From positions 3,519,501-3,583,500 of the forward strand of contig NC_051103.1 in NCBI RefSeq assembly GCF_901709675.1: a stretch of 64,000 nucleotides of DNA, read 5' to 3'. Positions 25,220 through 44,400 of this stretch are shown piece by piece (the first letter of the stretch is position 1; every line of letters begins with the position of its first letter). The notes under the pieces were generated by a model. It searched no databases and was not told the origin of the DNA. It saw only the letters and a program-made list of their open reading frames with translations. The DNA is from Syngnathus acus (taxonomy: Eukaryota > Chordata > Actinopteri > Syngnathiformes > Syngnathidae). The translations under genes and the position numbers were made by a program.

Positions 25220-28138
25220 CTAAAGAGAGAGAGAAACAAAATAGCATTATGACAAACCCCTCACAAAATAATCAATAAATCAATTGCTATGTGTATGAAA
25301 AATTCAAAAGCATCACAACAAGCAGGTAATGAGACCGAATTGTTTACACACAAAATGGCCGCCTTTATTGACCAGGTGTATTTGCTTTCACCTGATCCAT
25401 TTATTTCTCCCTGCATGTGGCAGACGTTGGCGGTGGCGGGATCTCTCTCCCGCCTGAATCATTGATGAGCGTTCAGCCCGCCGGCGTAATCCCGACCGAC
25501 ACTAAAAGTCTGTCTAGATTTAGCGTCATCAAATTTTCATCGATAAAAGTGCGGCAGCAGAGCTCAGACTCTTTGCTCTCCCAAGATGCACTCTGGCTTT
25601 TACCCAAATTTTGCTCTGTTCGTGCACTAAGCTAAGATGAAGTGGCCAAAATAGTAGAAACAAAACAGTCGTGATAATTGTATTGTCGTAAGATTACACT
25701 TCAAGAAAAATCTGCAGTACGTATTAGTGTTTTTTTTCTAGGAACTTGAGGAAAAACTTAGATGGAGGTGAATGGTAGCTAATAACATGAGGCCTCTTAT
25801 CAGACAGGCCATTAATTGGCTGGCGGGGTGCAACTTGTCAGCATCAAAAGAATGTCGCGACGGGTAGATAACCCCTCGACATGGAGGTAATATTTCTAAT
25901 TACCACCCACTTGTGCCACTGTCGCTTCCATTTTATTCTCAACAATCCCTTCCCCCCCAGGGCACTCGCATTAATGGTGAGAATAAGGCTGAGTCACGCG
26001 GTCGATTCCCCTCATCCTCGTTCCAGCACTTTACGCCTAAATTCTACTTCTTCTTTTTCTCTTTCTCCTTTAGCCATCCACTCCTCTTTGGTGGTGAGAG
26101 GGAAGGTGGGTGGTAGCCTCTTTTCGGCCACTTGCACCTTGTAAGAGTGCCGCGCTGTAAAATATGCATGACGACACATTTTCAAGCAACCCACTGACTC
26201 TTAGCTAACTAGGGAAAAAAAAAGTATAATTAAAAGTTGTTGTTTTTTTTTTTTTTTAAGTAAGTGCATTTTCAACCTTGCAGGTGGAATGGTTGCCGTA
26301 CTTATTTAGAATATAAATAAATTATTTAATCTATACGGGTAAAAAAAAAAAAAAAGCGTGAATAGTAGCATCAAACTCAATGACAATGCTCACGTAGCAC
26401 CCTGCTAGAGAGACTTTTACTCTTCCTTCCTTTCCTCATGCAAAAAGAAATTACCGCTATCCGTCTCCAGATACGGCGGCCTCCGGCAGACCCGATGATT
26501 CCCCCTGATGATAGCGGTGGCCGGATGCTCTTGCCGTGTGCATTATTGATGGTTGCACGCTGCCACCATTTTAGTGCCTCAGTAGGCGAGCAGCAGGGGG
26601 GGGTGAGCGCCATGCATCAAGTGAATCAAGAAACATTCAAAGTGGCACTAACATGTAAACAAAGAAACCCGAGGATTGCGTGGGAAGAGTTATTGATCTT
26701 ATGGAGCCATATTTATATATCATGATCTATTCTCACCTTTGTTCGATCAATTTGGCAACATCAGCAGCTGTAATGGCACAAACATCTGTCTCGCTTTTTA
26801 AACATATTCTCTTTCATCCATGCAGCACACCTGTCGGCCATCTTGAGCCTAAAAGAGAGGGGGGTTATGAGGAAGGAAGCACATGTGAGAAAAACACTTC
26901 AAGTCCTGAGATTATACAGGCAAAAATTGGCTGTGTAAAAATAAAAAAATCTGATAATGTCATTCAAAGTACCTGTGATGATAGTTTTGTTGTTCTAGTA
27001 GGCTTTTCTTGGCATTTGCGTAAGACCGTTGACTGTTTTGTAATCTAGCCAAGATCGCGTGTGTGGTGTCCGCTGCATCTGCTATTCGAAAAGAAAAGCA
27101 AGCATACACAACTAAATTATTAAATTTACCCACCCCCACCCCAACAACTACCTCTGACCCCGCAGCCCTTCTGGCATGTTTGCCGCCTTACGACAAGTGA
27201 ATGTTGTGCAATTTATGTGAGGCAGCAGGTTGAAGCTAATGCGATCAAACGCACCATAGAGCGAGCCGCTCCGGCGGGACGTGAGGGTTGGGCGACTCGT
27301 GAATCGGTGGGCTTGCGTGCCAAGCGCTGCCAGGTGTCTTCGCCCTTTCCTGGAGCACTTGTATCCATAACAGCCCTGGAGGCATGCCGGATGACAACGC
27401 GTCGTCACCTGCAGAGGCTACACTTTGTCATTGTGCACAGCCGCCATGTTTCTTTGTTTTGCTTGTGGAAATCGTTTCCCGCCATCGCCTGGCAGCGTGC
27501 CCGGACCGCCGTCGCTGCCGTATCTCCTAAAATCAAGTAGAGTGTTGATCGGGTTAGCCAGCAGTAAGTGCAGGTGTAAGTCAGGCGCTTCCTGTTTGTC
27601 TTCCTCGTGTCTTTCAGCGCTCCAGCTGAGCAATTATCTCGACATGTACACATCCATGATGGTGTCTGACAACAGGGTTTTTTTCTTCAACTGCCCCCCT
27701 AACCTGATTGTGATGTATTGTTAAATATTTCTGTCCACTAAACATATAAATGTTTTTTAATGTAGCTTTTGGGTTAACCAAGGCTTTCGAGCTTGGTAGG
27801 ATGTAAAGTTAAGGTTTCTAAATATGGTTTCATTGTTGGGTTCCTAAAGTATTTTGCGGCGTTTTAAAACATCCTGAATGGTTGTTTTTGTGCAAAGGTG
27901 TTTGTGAAGCTTGTAAACAAAACAGGTGAGCTATTGCTGCTGCCACGTCTCATTACGGCAACATTGGCGGCTTTTACAAGAAAATAACAATTCCCAAACA
28001 GCTGCGGGCCATCTGAAACCACCCGTGCTGCTTCCGTCACGGCCCTGCCACACTGGACCAGAACAGGAAGTATCAAAGCACCCATCGAAATTCTATTACA
28101 CTGATTCACATTAAGATCACGGGTGAACAATAACCTAT

Positions 28139-28394
28139 TCTGGCTGACTGGGCGAGAGGCTGCATGAGTACACCCTGAACTGGTCGCCAGCCAATTACAG
28201 GCCCAGCAACTATATACATTCACGACCCAAGTACCATTAAGAGTCTTAAATAGACCTAACATGCATGTTTTTTAAATGTGAAGTGAAGCTGCACTATCGG
28301 AAGAAAGCCCACATACGCACCGGACAAATAGGCTGGAAAAAAAGACTGAATTAAAACCTTGAACCTCAGAACTGTGAGACATACTAACCATGTA
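28139..28394 (+). repeat. Old interspersed repeat, copy A
   Basis: The segment contains diverged forms of a repeat I associate with teleost genomes: ggctgactgggcgagaggc, acaccctgaactggtcgcc, agccaatta.aggcc, attcac, ttaaatagacctaacatgcatg, and a 3' end like aaccttgaacctcagaactg. It matches copy B at 35946-36225, and its 3' end matches copy C at 57390-57507. All three copies are in the same orientation. I cannot assign the element class without a repeat library. Confidence 0.6.
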
Positions 28395-28691
28395 TGTAAA
28401 TAAATATAAAAAAAAAATACATACAATACTCAGCTTCATGATGGAATTCGTGTCACTGAAAACCGGAGGGAGGCAGCCCAATCTTGACTTGAGTGCTTTC
28501 TGACCTATTTGAATAACCATTCAATTTCAAAAATTAATGAACAAACAACAGTCATACGTAAATTCTATCTAATTATTTCACGTTGTTCATACAATTTAGT
28601 GACCATACATATACACACCATTATTTCATAAAATAAATGTAAAACATACTACATTCTGACTTATATCTATACAAAAGTAAAAACGTCTTAC

Positions 28692-28793
28692 CTTGGTTAC
28701 GTAAATGTGCGTCCATTTTGTGAAAAATAAACGAAAAGGAGCGTTTGAACAGGCATCCAAACAAACAAAATGTCCTCGAGGAGCAACGTTCAT
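28692..28793 (-). CDS. Candidate first coding exon of an unidentified minus-strand gene
   Basis: An ATG at 28793 (context acaccATGa) opens a 34-codon frame, beginning MNVAPRGHFV. It ends exactly at a consensus donor, CCAAG|GTAAGAC, after 28692. A second ATG in another frame at 28716 (MDAHLRNQ) also reaches this donor. An ETS/CRE-type promoter lies about 200 bases upstream. The frame can be joined to 25126-25219. No family is recognised, and the direction fits a gene running towards lower coordinates. It may be a true short exon, a 5'UTR exon with an upstream ATG, or noncoding RNA. Confidence 0.3.
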
Positions 28794-28933
28794 GGTGTCA
28801 GTCTACACGTCCTTAAATGACCACTACGTATTTCTTTTTCTTATCAATTACATCTCCACGATACGTATTAACCCTAATTTTTAGAATAAATAAACAAATT
28901 AACACATCAAATTTGACAAATCGTCCGACGTCG

Positions 28934-29021
28934 TTTCCGGGTCACTTCTGGTTTGGACCGGAAGATCCGCCCTCCGCTAATTGTTCGCGCCTTCACAACC
29001 CGGAAGTGGCTCCTGACGTCA
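28934..29021 (-). promoter_or_regulatory. Housekeeping-type promoter with ETS and CRE sites
   Basis: A short CG-rich island in AT-rich surroundings contains three ETS cores: ttccggg at 28934, ccggaag at 28958-28964 and ccggaagt at 28999-29006. It also contains a perfect CRE palindrome, TGACGTCA, at 29014-29021. This combination is typical of TATA-less promoters of broadly expressed genes. Its position fits the candidate first exon at 28692-28793, though it could also be bidirectional. Confidence 0.5.
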
Positions 29022-29753
29022 TATCATGTTTATAATTATTAAACTTAATCAATGTGAATTACTTTTTAGATACGAGATATGTACAGTGCTGTTCAAACTT
29101 TAATTATGCAGTATTTTTTAAAAACCTTTGCGACACTTGATAGATTATAATAATAATTCTACAAATACACAAATATGATTTATACCATATTCATTCTGTA
29201 TAATAGTAGCATATAATGCGTTGAAATTGTATCCTTCATTTGTGGATATAATTCAAAAAGACAAAGCCACAAGAGTTTGGTAAAATATATACTTATTTAT
29301 TTCTTCATACAAAGAAATATTATGAATGTTTAGTATTTAATTGTCTAGAAACAGCCGCTGCATTTCGCTCTTTGTATGGTGTGTAAAATTCATTCACCAA
29401 AGACAATAATGATCTTTTGAGCATCCGTGTCACACGTGTTGTTGTGAATAACACAAACAAGTCAGGTTGAATAAAACTCAACCGCATAAAAACAATGCAG
29501 CTGCGAGCGCAGGGTCACTTTTTAATCTCGTTTTGCTTGATTGCGGCGGTCCCATTTAAACCCTCCATCTCGAAAAAACTTCAGTCTTTCTATGCAGGAC
29601 ATGACAACTGTAAATGCTTCTTTAAACATTGCACCGAGGATACAAGATGTGGACACACGAGTTGGAATCCGGGAGAAAAAGCAACTAAAAAGAGACAACG
29701 AGCAGTCGAAAAGAGTGGAATCGTATAAATTTAAGAGGCACAACATCAGAACG

Positions 29754-29773
29754 TTTTTTTTTTTTTTTTTTTT
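29754..29773. repeat. Poly-T run
   Basis: About 20 consecutive Ts. No target-site duplication or retroposon body is recognised beside it. Confidence 0.7.
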
Positions 29774-30029
29774 GCTACATTCAGGCCTCACGTTTTAATA
29801 CGTGACGTCTGCTAATGTACAGTCAAACAAAAAAGCGCCACGACAACCGCGCGCAATCTCCCTTCTTGCATATTAACGATTCAAGTAGAAAACAAACAAG
29901 AAAAAGCTAAAAGATAAGGCGGTGGGATATGTGTAATTTTGATGTATTTTGGGGGGCAGAAAGTTGAATAAGGATCGTGAGATGCGAAAAGGGTTTAATA
30001 ATAAGGCATAAAACATGTTGGTTGGATGC

Positions 30030-30240
30030 TAAAACACTTGCCTACGAGTGTTAGTAGTTTTACTAGTGACACTATCATTAGAAGGACAATACTGGTAATT
30101 CTAACTATGGGCGCTGTAATAGTGATACTAGTAATAGTAGCATAACTAGTATCACCAATAGCAGTAGTTTCATTGATAGTGTTTCTAGTGAAGCTATTAG
30201 TTGCGCTACTAGCATTTGTAACGATAGTAGCCATAGTAGA
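30030..30240. repeat. Cryptic ATAGTA/TACTAG-type low-complexity repeat
   Basis: About 200 bases are built from spaced AGT, TAGTA and CTAGT trinucleotide-based words (atactagtaatagtagcataactagtatcacc and similar). The minus-strand reading frame is open but is almost entirely Thr, Ile, Ser and Ala, as expected from the repeat rather than from a gene. Confidence 0.5.
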
Positions 30241-30409
30241 GATTCTAATGATAGTAAGGAAACCTCTGGGAGCACTTTATACCCGTAACATGGCGTTTTT
30301 TACTCAGAGCTCTGTGTTCAACCCATCAATGCTTCTGGTTTTCTAAATTGGAAACCAGTGTAGGACATCATGCGGGCTGGAATCACTTGCCAAATGGACA
30401 AAAGGAATG

Positions 30410-30415
30410 TTTATT
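30410..30415 (-). terminator. hs3st3b1: Candidate poly(A) signal for hs3st3
   Basis: AATAAA on the minus strand, about 250 nt downstream of the hs3st3 stop codon. It is the first canonical hexamer I find in the 3' flank. Actual cleavage-site use is unknown. Confidence 0.4.
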
Positions 30416-30590
30416 GTAATAAAGAAAAAAAAATGTGTGAGCCAGATGCTATTAAAATTATGGTTAGGCAGCTTAGTGAATTAATTGCTTAAAAATAAAA
30501 ATAAATTATTATAAAATAGATTTCTGTACATTTTACATATATATAGCAATATCTCCACATTTTGCCATTCAATTACCAGGGATCTGACAA

Positions 30591-30630
30591 ATAATAATAA
30601 TAATAATAATAATAGTAATAATAACAATAA
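30591..30630. repeat. (AAT)n microsatellite in the hs3st3 3'UTR
   Basis: About 12 AAT-type units, lightly interrupted, begin about 30 nt after the hs3st3 stop codon and so should be transcribed in its 3'UTR. Confidence 0.75.
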
Positions 30631-30661
30631 AAAATATGGATGAAGTCTTTTTCTGCCCACA

Positions 30662-37939
<7,278 letters not shown>

Positions 37940-38192
37940 GTCGCCTCCGTCACTCCGGTAATCCGCCTTGACAATTTGCGCTCATAGCTCACCTGGAAAC
38001 GTCTCAAATTAAGTGAGTTCAATGGAGAATAAATATTTTAGGAGAATATATCCGACAACGGAGGATCATAGAGTGGATTATAAATCATTTTTACACGACT
38101 CAAAACAGTGTCAAAGTTGGCAACGTCAAGTCCCTCCGGATACCGACGTAAGTTCACCTCACATCGGAGTCAGGAGATGAGTCGAGCGGAGC

Positions 38193-38245
38193 TTTATATA
38201 GCAGCGGGGGAAATGATTGGCAGCCACAGTGGCCAATCAAAGCGC
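38193..38245 (-). promoter_or_regulatory. hs3st3b1: hs3st3 core promoter: TATA box and CCAAT motifs
   Basis: On the minus strand a perfect TATATAAA lies at 38200-38193, about 290 nt upstream of the hs3st3 ATG. A CCAATC lies just upstream at 38221-38216, and an inverted CCAAT (GATTGG) at about 38238-38233. The pair forms an imperfect inverted repeat flanking ccactgtggctg. A start of transcription near 38165 is predicted about 30 nt downstream of the TATA box. Confidence 0.6.
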
Positions 38246-38382
38246 TCGCTTGGGCAGAACATGCAGAGGTTTGTTGACAGAATCCAGCCAATTAGAAGAG
38301 AGGAGGTGTGGCTGAATTCATGGGCTCATCAAGTACGGGCATTGAAAACTATTTTATAACTTACCTATTTCAAAACTACCCA

Positions 38383-38490
38383 CATTCTGACTTTCTTCTC
38401 AGAATTCTGACTTTATTCTCAGAATTCTGACTTTAAAGTTGAATTCTAACTTTATTCTCAGAATTCTGACTTTAAAGTGGGAATTCTCAC
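38383..38490. repeat. Tandem repeat of a 20-bp unit
   Basis: About five copies of agaattctgactttattctc, with variants ending aaagttg or aaagtgg, lie just upstream of the hs3st3 promoter. Most contain an EcoRI-like gaattc palindrome. Confidence 0.75.
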
Positions 38491-39703
38491 TGGCTCTAAT
38501 CGTCTTCCGTAAAAAACTGCACTTTAAAGTGTTAGTTAATTTTACAAAGCATATAATTCAGTAAAATTAAAGTTGTACCGATCTTATTACAGTTATAACA
38601 AATTAATTGAAGTATCTCAGTCATTAAAGTCACTCAGTCATTAAAAAACAGGGAATGCATGCAACTGTTGCATTTAATAAAATCAAGCGATGATCTTTTA
38701 TTTTTTCCAATAAGGTTTGACACTAATTCTTTCAAAGGAACATGCACAAGGGCACTATTTTATTTTTAAAATGGTAAATAATTTAACAGCGAGTCATTCA
38801 TATATAACTTAAATCACGCTGAAATCAACACCAGATTATAGACTATGTGGTAATAAACAAATAACTTTTTCAAAAACTAAACTTGAAAACAATTTAATTT
38901 ACTCGGTAGCTCGTTTTGATTAGTGTTGCATATTAATTGTGTAAGTGCATGCAAATACATTAAATCAAAAACTTAAAAAGTTGAATCCATTTCTATTACT
39001 GCATATTTTTGTAAAACATAAATATGAATTTTAAAATGGTATATTTAATAATTAAGTTAGACATTTTTGGATAGTTATAAATAAATCAAATATTTACAAA
39101 ATGCCACAAAAATAAACAAGCCCACTGTCTGTGAATGTAGACTAAATAAAAAAAATATGTGCAATTAAAAGTCTCAGATTTATTTTCTTAAAAACAAACA
39201 TTTGGACAAAAAGAGACATTTTGGTGACTTTTGGAATGTGCATGCAGGCTTACTTTGGTCCAGCTGTGTGTTTGGTCGGAATCGCTGTTGGCTTTCCCAT
39301 CTAAATATTGCAGTTCAAAGGACACACACAATCATAGACACAACTTTGCCTTATTTTATAAGAACAAATACGTGACATTTTTTCCATCAGCAAACTCATA
39401 AATGTCTTTGTCTCTATAATCTACCCAAAAGACAAAAACACAGATTTCTCACAATCAAGTTTTTCCCGTCATTTGCTTCTCAGCACAATTTAATGGTGAC
39501 AATTTAAAATGCTAGTGAGTGGACTTTAAACATGCCCATCGACCACCGGTTTTGCAACCGAAAAAGGATCACCATGTCTTTGGCAAGGTTCAGCACAAAC
39601 TCGAGCACTGTAGTGTCGTAACATGCAAACAAAAACATCTAAATTTCAGATCACTATCTTGATGTTTGTCTTAAAAAAATGTAGTACTTTGCTCATTTTT
39701 TTT

Positions 39704-39816
39704 CCCAAATTTAGTCATTTGCTAAATTAATTTGGAAAATAAAAAATGTAGTCATTTGCTCATTTACTTTTGATGTTTTCCAAATTTAGTCATTTGCAAA
39801 ATTTATTTGGAAAATA
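39704..39816. repeat. Duplicated imperfect palindrome, 75-bp period
   Basis: The segment ccaaatttagtcatttgc followed by (t/a)aaatt.atttggaaaata occurs at 39705-39741 and 39780-39816. Each copy is itself an imperfect inverted repeat (CCAAATT...AATTTGG). It lies between cox10 and hs3st3. Confidence 0.6.
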
Positions 39817-41050
39817 ACTTGCCATCCAACCAAAACTTTAATGTAAACATTGATTGCTGAATTTCAATTATTTTTTGCTGTCATGTAAATGAGTTTGTGG
39901 AGTCAATAAACACCTAAACACAAAAATATGCTGACAATAAATTTGAAATTTTACCAAAGAGACAAAGTGACTTTTTTGATTGAACTTTTTTGTAGAAAAA
40001 GGCTTAGTCATTTGAATATGGCCATTCAAAACACATGTTTTAAAAGTGTGCATGCTGGTGTTCTCTTCCCAAAACAAACAAAAACAGATCACATTGCAAA
40101 CATTTGTTGCAAAATATATCTCGCGCTGAGTTTGTTTGTGTTGAGGGTAAACTAAGACGACAATGTTACAATTTCATATGATTTTTAATGAGTTTCTCAA
40201 CAGGATGCTGACATTCCCGTATTATTTACCTTCCAGTTAGCATACGGCTAATAAAATCTGAGATATAGTGTTGCGTTCCACACCGATGAAAAAAAGCAAA
40301 TATGTGTTTAGGGATGGTTGATATCGGATCTCCGAGCAGGTCGCGTGTTTTTCCGTCTTCTTGTTCTTCGGATGAAACAGCTGGCCTGCTCAATCCCCTT
40401 TCACCCTCTCGAATAAAACTCCGGATTCGCTTGGGCACTTTACGAGGACGCCTCAGCTCCGGCGGCCTTGGACGAAAGAAATCCCTCAGACCGCCCCTCC
40501 CCAACCCTTAACCACGTCCAAACCTTTTATGGCGACGGGATGGGCAGCGATAGCGATGTAACCAAACACCAAAACGTTGGCCTGAAGGGGCAGCAACAGC
40601 CCTCGTGTTGACCAACAGGTGGCGGGGCTATTACAAATTCAGCCAATAGCGTTGATCTTTTTTTTTTTTAATAGTTTAAAATGTTATGTCTTAACATAGT
40701 TTGCATAGAAACTACAGTGGCATCATTACAAGACATGATGAATCAACATCTCAGTTTTGCGTCCTTCCTCTTCAAGTCCATCTACATTCTGGTTTCAACC
40801 AATCAAAAGAATTTACGATTCTTCCATTAGACTGATGGTCATATGACAGTTTTGTGTGATTAAATGTAGCATTTTCTGTACAGTCAATGAAGGTTTTAAG
40901 ATGGCCTACCTTCGATGTGGGCTGTTTGACACCCCAGCTTTACAAGAGAGGTAGTGCTGGGCCCTGTTATAAATAAATACATATTTACAGTGGAAACACT
41001 GAGGCCTTAAAATGTTCCTTGGTGATGAGTCCGTCATACACGCGATTGCG

Positions 41051-41448
41051 TTAGCTTGTGCTAGCTGTGTCATCGTCGCGCGGCGTCTTGCACGTGAGCG
41101 CGAGTAGCAACAGCATGGGCAGGTGCCACAAGCTGCAGAAGAATAGTTTGCGGGCACTAGCCCGGTCACCCTTCCTGTAAAATCGGAAGGCGAGCAGGGT
41201 GATGTATGCGTTGACGGGCAGCGACACGAGTGGAAAGGACCACGTGGTGACGCCCAATGCAGGCGCGGCGGCGGCGAGGCCTATGAGCGCCACGCTGTGC
41301 CGCAGGGCCACGCGTCGGCACAATGCCGGGTGCGTGACTGACATCATGCGGTAGCCGCCGCGCGAGTAGTCCTCCCTCAGGTTCCAACTGAGAGAGTTGA
41401 AGTGTGGAAACTGCCAGCTGTATAGAAAGCCGCCCAGCAGCAAGGCAC
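41051..41448 (-). CDS. cox10: cox10 exon 7 (terminal coding)
   Basis: Starts after acceptor ctcgccacag and completes Gly308. It reads [19 protein letters not shown], then the second UbiA motif [10 protein letters not shown] and further membrane helices. It ends DDDTASTS and TAA at 41051-41053. The final helix [18 protein letters not shown] matches the family C-terminus. Confidence 0.95.
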
Positions 41449-44400
41449 CTGTGGCGAGAAAGGGGTGGGGCTTAGTGTGTGCCCACACGCTGCTGACTAT
41501 TCTTGCTGCAAAAATGAAACAATTGGAGATCTTTTCAAATGAATACCTGGGCCCAGGCAGCCCGTGGCGGCCGTCCAGCCCATGATGGGCGGTATGGCGC
41601 CCACCACGGAACCAGCCCACGTGTTAGCGATGGTGAGCCTCTTGAGCGGCGTGTAGCAACACGTGTACAGCAAAATGTTGAGGGCGCCCAGGAAACCCGT
41701 CAAAGGGTTGACGACGCAAGTCAGCAGCGTAACGCCGGGCACGCCGCACGCCAACGCAAAAGTGACAGCGTGGAGGGGGCTGAAGATGATGATGGAGAAA
41801 AAGAAGAGGATCAGGTGATGTAGAATACACACTCACATACGCGTACACACGAGTCAGCAGAGCGTCTCCAAACAGGAGGCTTAAAGAAAGCTCATCTGAT
41901 AAGAGTTTTAGGCCGGAAACATCGACAACACGCCTAAGATGAAAGCCCGAAAGTAGAAAAAAAAAAAAAGAAGCCTTTTAACTGGATCAAGACCTCCACA
42001 TTCTCCTCTTCATCCACTTCTCTCATATTGAAAGCGGCTTGACGTTTGCCACTAAACGCTCCATAAATTAGAGAGTGCCGATTAGCATCTTGACCAAACC
42101 CGGGCGCGTTCTTCTTCAAAATGAAAAGCAATTTTATTTTGTGGTGGAGGCATTAATGTAATTAGAGGCGTTTTATGTGGCCTGAGTGTGCGGGTGGGCG
42201 GGCAAGAGGGGGTCTGGATCTGTGGGCTTCAAGGGTAAGGGGGGGGCTGCATCACAGGGCTTTGATGATGGGGTCAGGTGGGTAACGTCAAAACAACATT
42301 TTGGACTGCAAAGAACTCACATTTTGCATCAATTTGTATGCGAGGGTCTTCTGAGGGGGGAAAAAAAATAGCTGCAACCAATCAGAGCACTGTACCTGAT
42401 TTGTCCTCGGACTAGTGGACGATTCTTGGTTCGGTTCATGTTGGAGTCAAAAGGCACCTCGAAGTACTGCAGGGGGAAAAAAAAATTGCATGAGACAACA
42501 CTGTTTACTATATTCTATACATCTATAGTGGAAGTGGGTACGACCCCCCCCCCCGGCTCAAACAGCAGTAAGCGACTGTCACTTCCATTGACATAGTGCA
42601 GCCTTCCTCTCCCTCTTCAAGCAACATTTATTTACATTCAAGCGACATGTCTTCAAGTGTTATTTTTAGTGCTGATAACCTCAGGAAGGGAGGACATGAA
42701 AGGTCAAGCGGTGAATTTGCTGAGCTGACTGCTTAAGAGTTTCCTGTTTTATTGTAAGTCGTCAAAACGCTGCTGCGAAAAAACGAGGTGGTAGCGCCCA
42801 ACTATTTGAATTGACCAAATTTCCCGCAGCTAACTGAAACTGGCTTCCGGAGCTACATCAGGTTGCTTCGCGCTCACCCGCCACTCAAGTTCGAATAGTT
42901 TCAAGGTGGTAGGTGGAGGCGGTTGGGTGGGAGGTGATGCTGGTGAGTGTTGTGGGATACAACTCTGTGGAAAAACGACTAATACTCCCGTTTTATGGTC
43001 CGCTCTGGAGAAGGCTTCAAAGTGCTCCCACGAGATTGGCAATGTGTGACTAAAATGCAAACACATGGGGTGCTTAAATACAGGAACTAGCTATTGTGTG
43101 CGTGTGTGTGTGTTTGCTTCCCTCATAACGGCCGAGGATAATGAAGAAAACAGATCAAGCGAGTGTGAAGATCGCTTAAAAAAACAAAAAAACAATGGCA
43201 ATCCCTCTCGCAGTAGTTTTATCAACAGTAGATGGGGCATCTTCGAAAATACGGCAGTTATTGTGAAAATAGCGCGTGGGCGCTAAAATACATCACACGC
43301 CCACAACGGCGGTGCTTTTAATGTTCCGTTCCGATCGCACAGCTGCGGCCGTGGGACCTGGAGGTCGGGGCGGAGGTGTTAATTCGATTTCCTGGGTCAG
43401 GAAATGCGGCGGGAGAGAAGCCATCATCTTATTGTTGCTTTGCATAATGATAAAGTCAAATAATTCCTAACTAAGAGCATCTGGTTCGCATCAGCCAACC
43501 GCCCGGCCCATTTTCATTGTTTCCGCCCGACACCCACCGCGTGTTACCGTCACAGCGTCGAAATATTTGCATGTTAGCAAGTTCAATGACGAACTTGAAA
43601 AAGAAAAAATTGCTGTATATGTACATCCAGCCATCAAAACAATGACGTAAGCAAAAAAAAAAAAAAAAGCTTGAAGTGGAGTCTGTTCTTTTAAACACAT
43701 GTACTACAAAAGTGTAATGACAATTACGTCGCAGACGGGGGACAGAAAACAGGCGACGGGGGAAGTTAAAAGAAGATCAGAAGATCCTTTGAGCTATTAC
43801 GGCTGAACGTGATCCAAGACCGAGCGGCAGAGGTCCACTGATAACAGACCGCACGACAGCCTCTTCTTACGCAAACTTGACACTAAAGCTTTGAAGATAA
43901 TAAGGATGTTCCTGAAAATTCCACTATCAAGGGATAGGGGAAAATTAAACGGTCGATAAATTGCAGAAATTTAATGTGAGCAATTGGGTTGTGCCAATCC
44001 AATTGTTGTTGATGCACAATAGCTTTAGCGTCAATGACGTTTTGAAAAGACTTTATTGTGGTGTGTTTGTGTCTGTTAAGTTCTATTCGGAAGTATTTTC
44101 CCCAATTAAAGTGGCTACATTAAAGCCAGCGTGTGTGCGCGCAGTTAAACAGACGTCAGAGTTGAGCAGCTGGAAGGCTTTGGCTTCCAGAAACATCCGC
44201 CGGTCCAAACACGACGTTCCTCTCGACTCGTTTGAAGCCAGCGCAGGTGTTGGGGGGGGGGGGGGTCCCGACGGTAAACAAGACAACGGGACCGCCTCGG
44301 CGCTTGTCGGGACATCGCCCCGAGAGGTTCTGATCGAGCGCTAGGTAAACAACGCGCCAGAGATGGACTCCGATTAAGCTCTCGTCACAAGTCGCTTCAA

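Noticed and set aside
1-28000. pmp22 exons expected by synteny with human
   Set aside because: No translation resembling PMP22 (for example its C-terminal helix) is visible on either strand; the gene probably lies outside the window or synteny is broken.
41539-41823. 94-codon plus-strand frame in cox10 exon 6
   Set aside because: Antisense of a confident cox10 exon.
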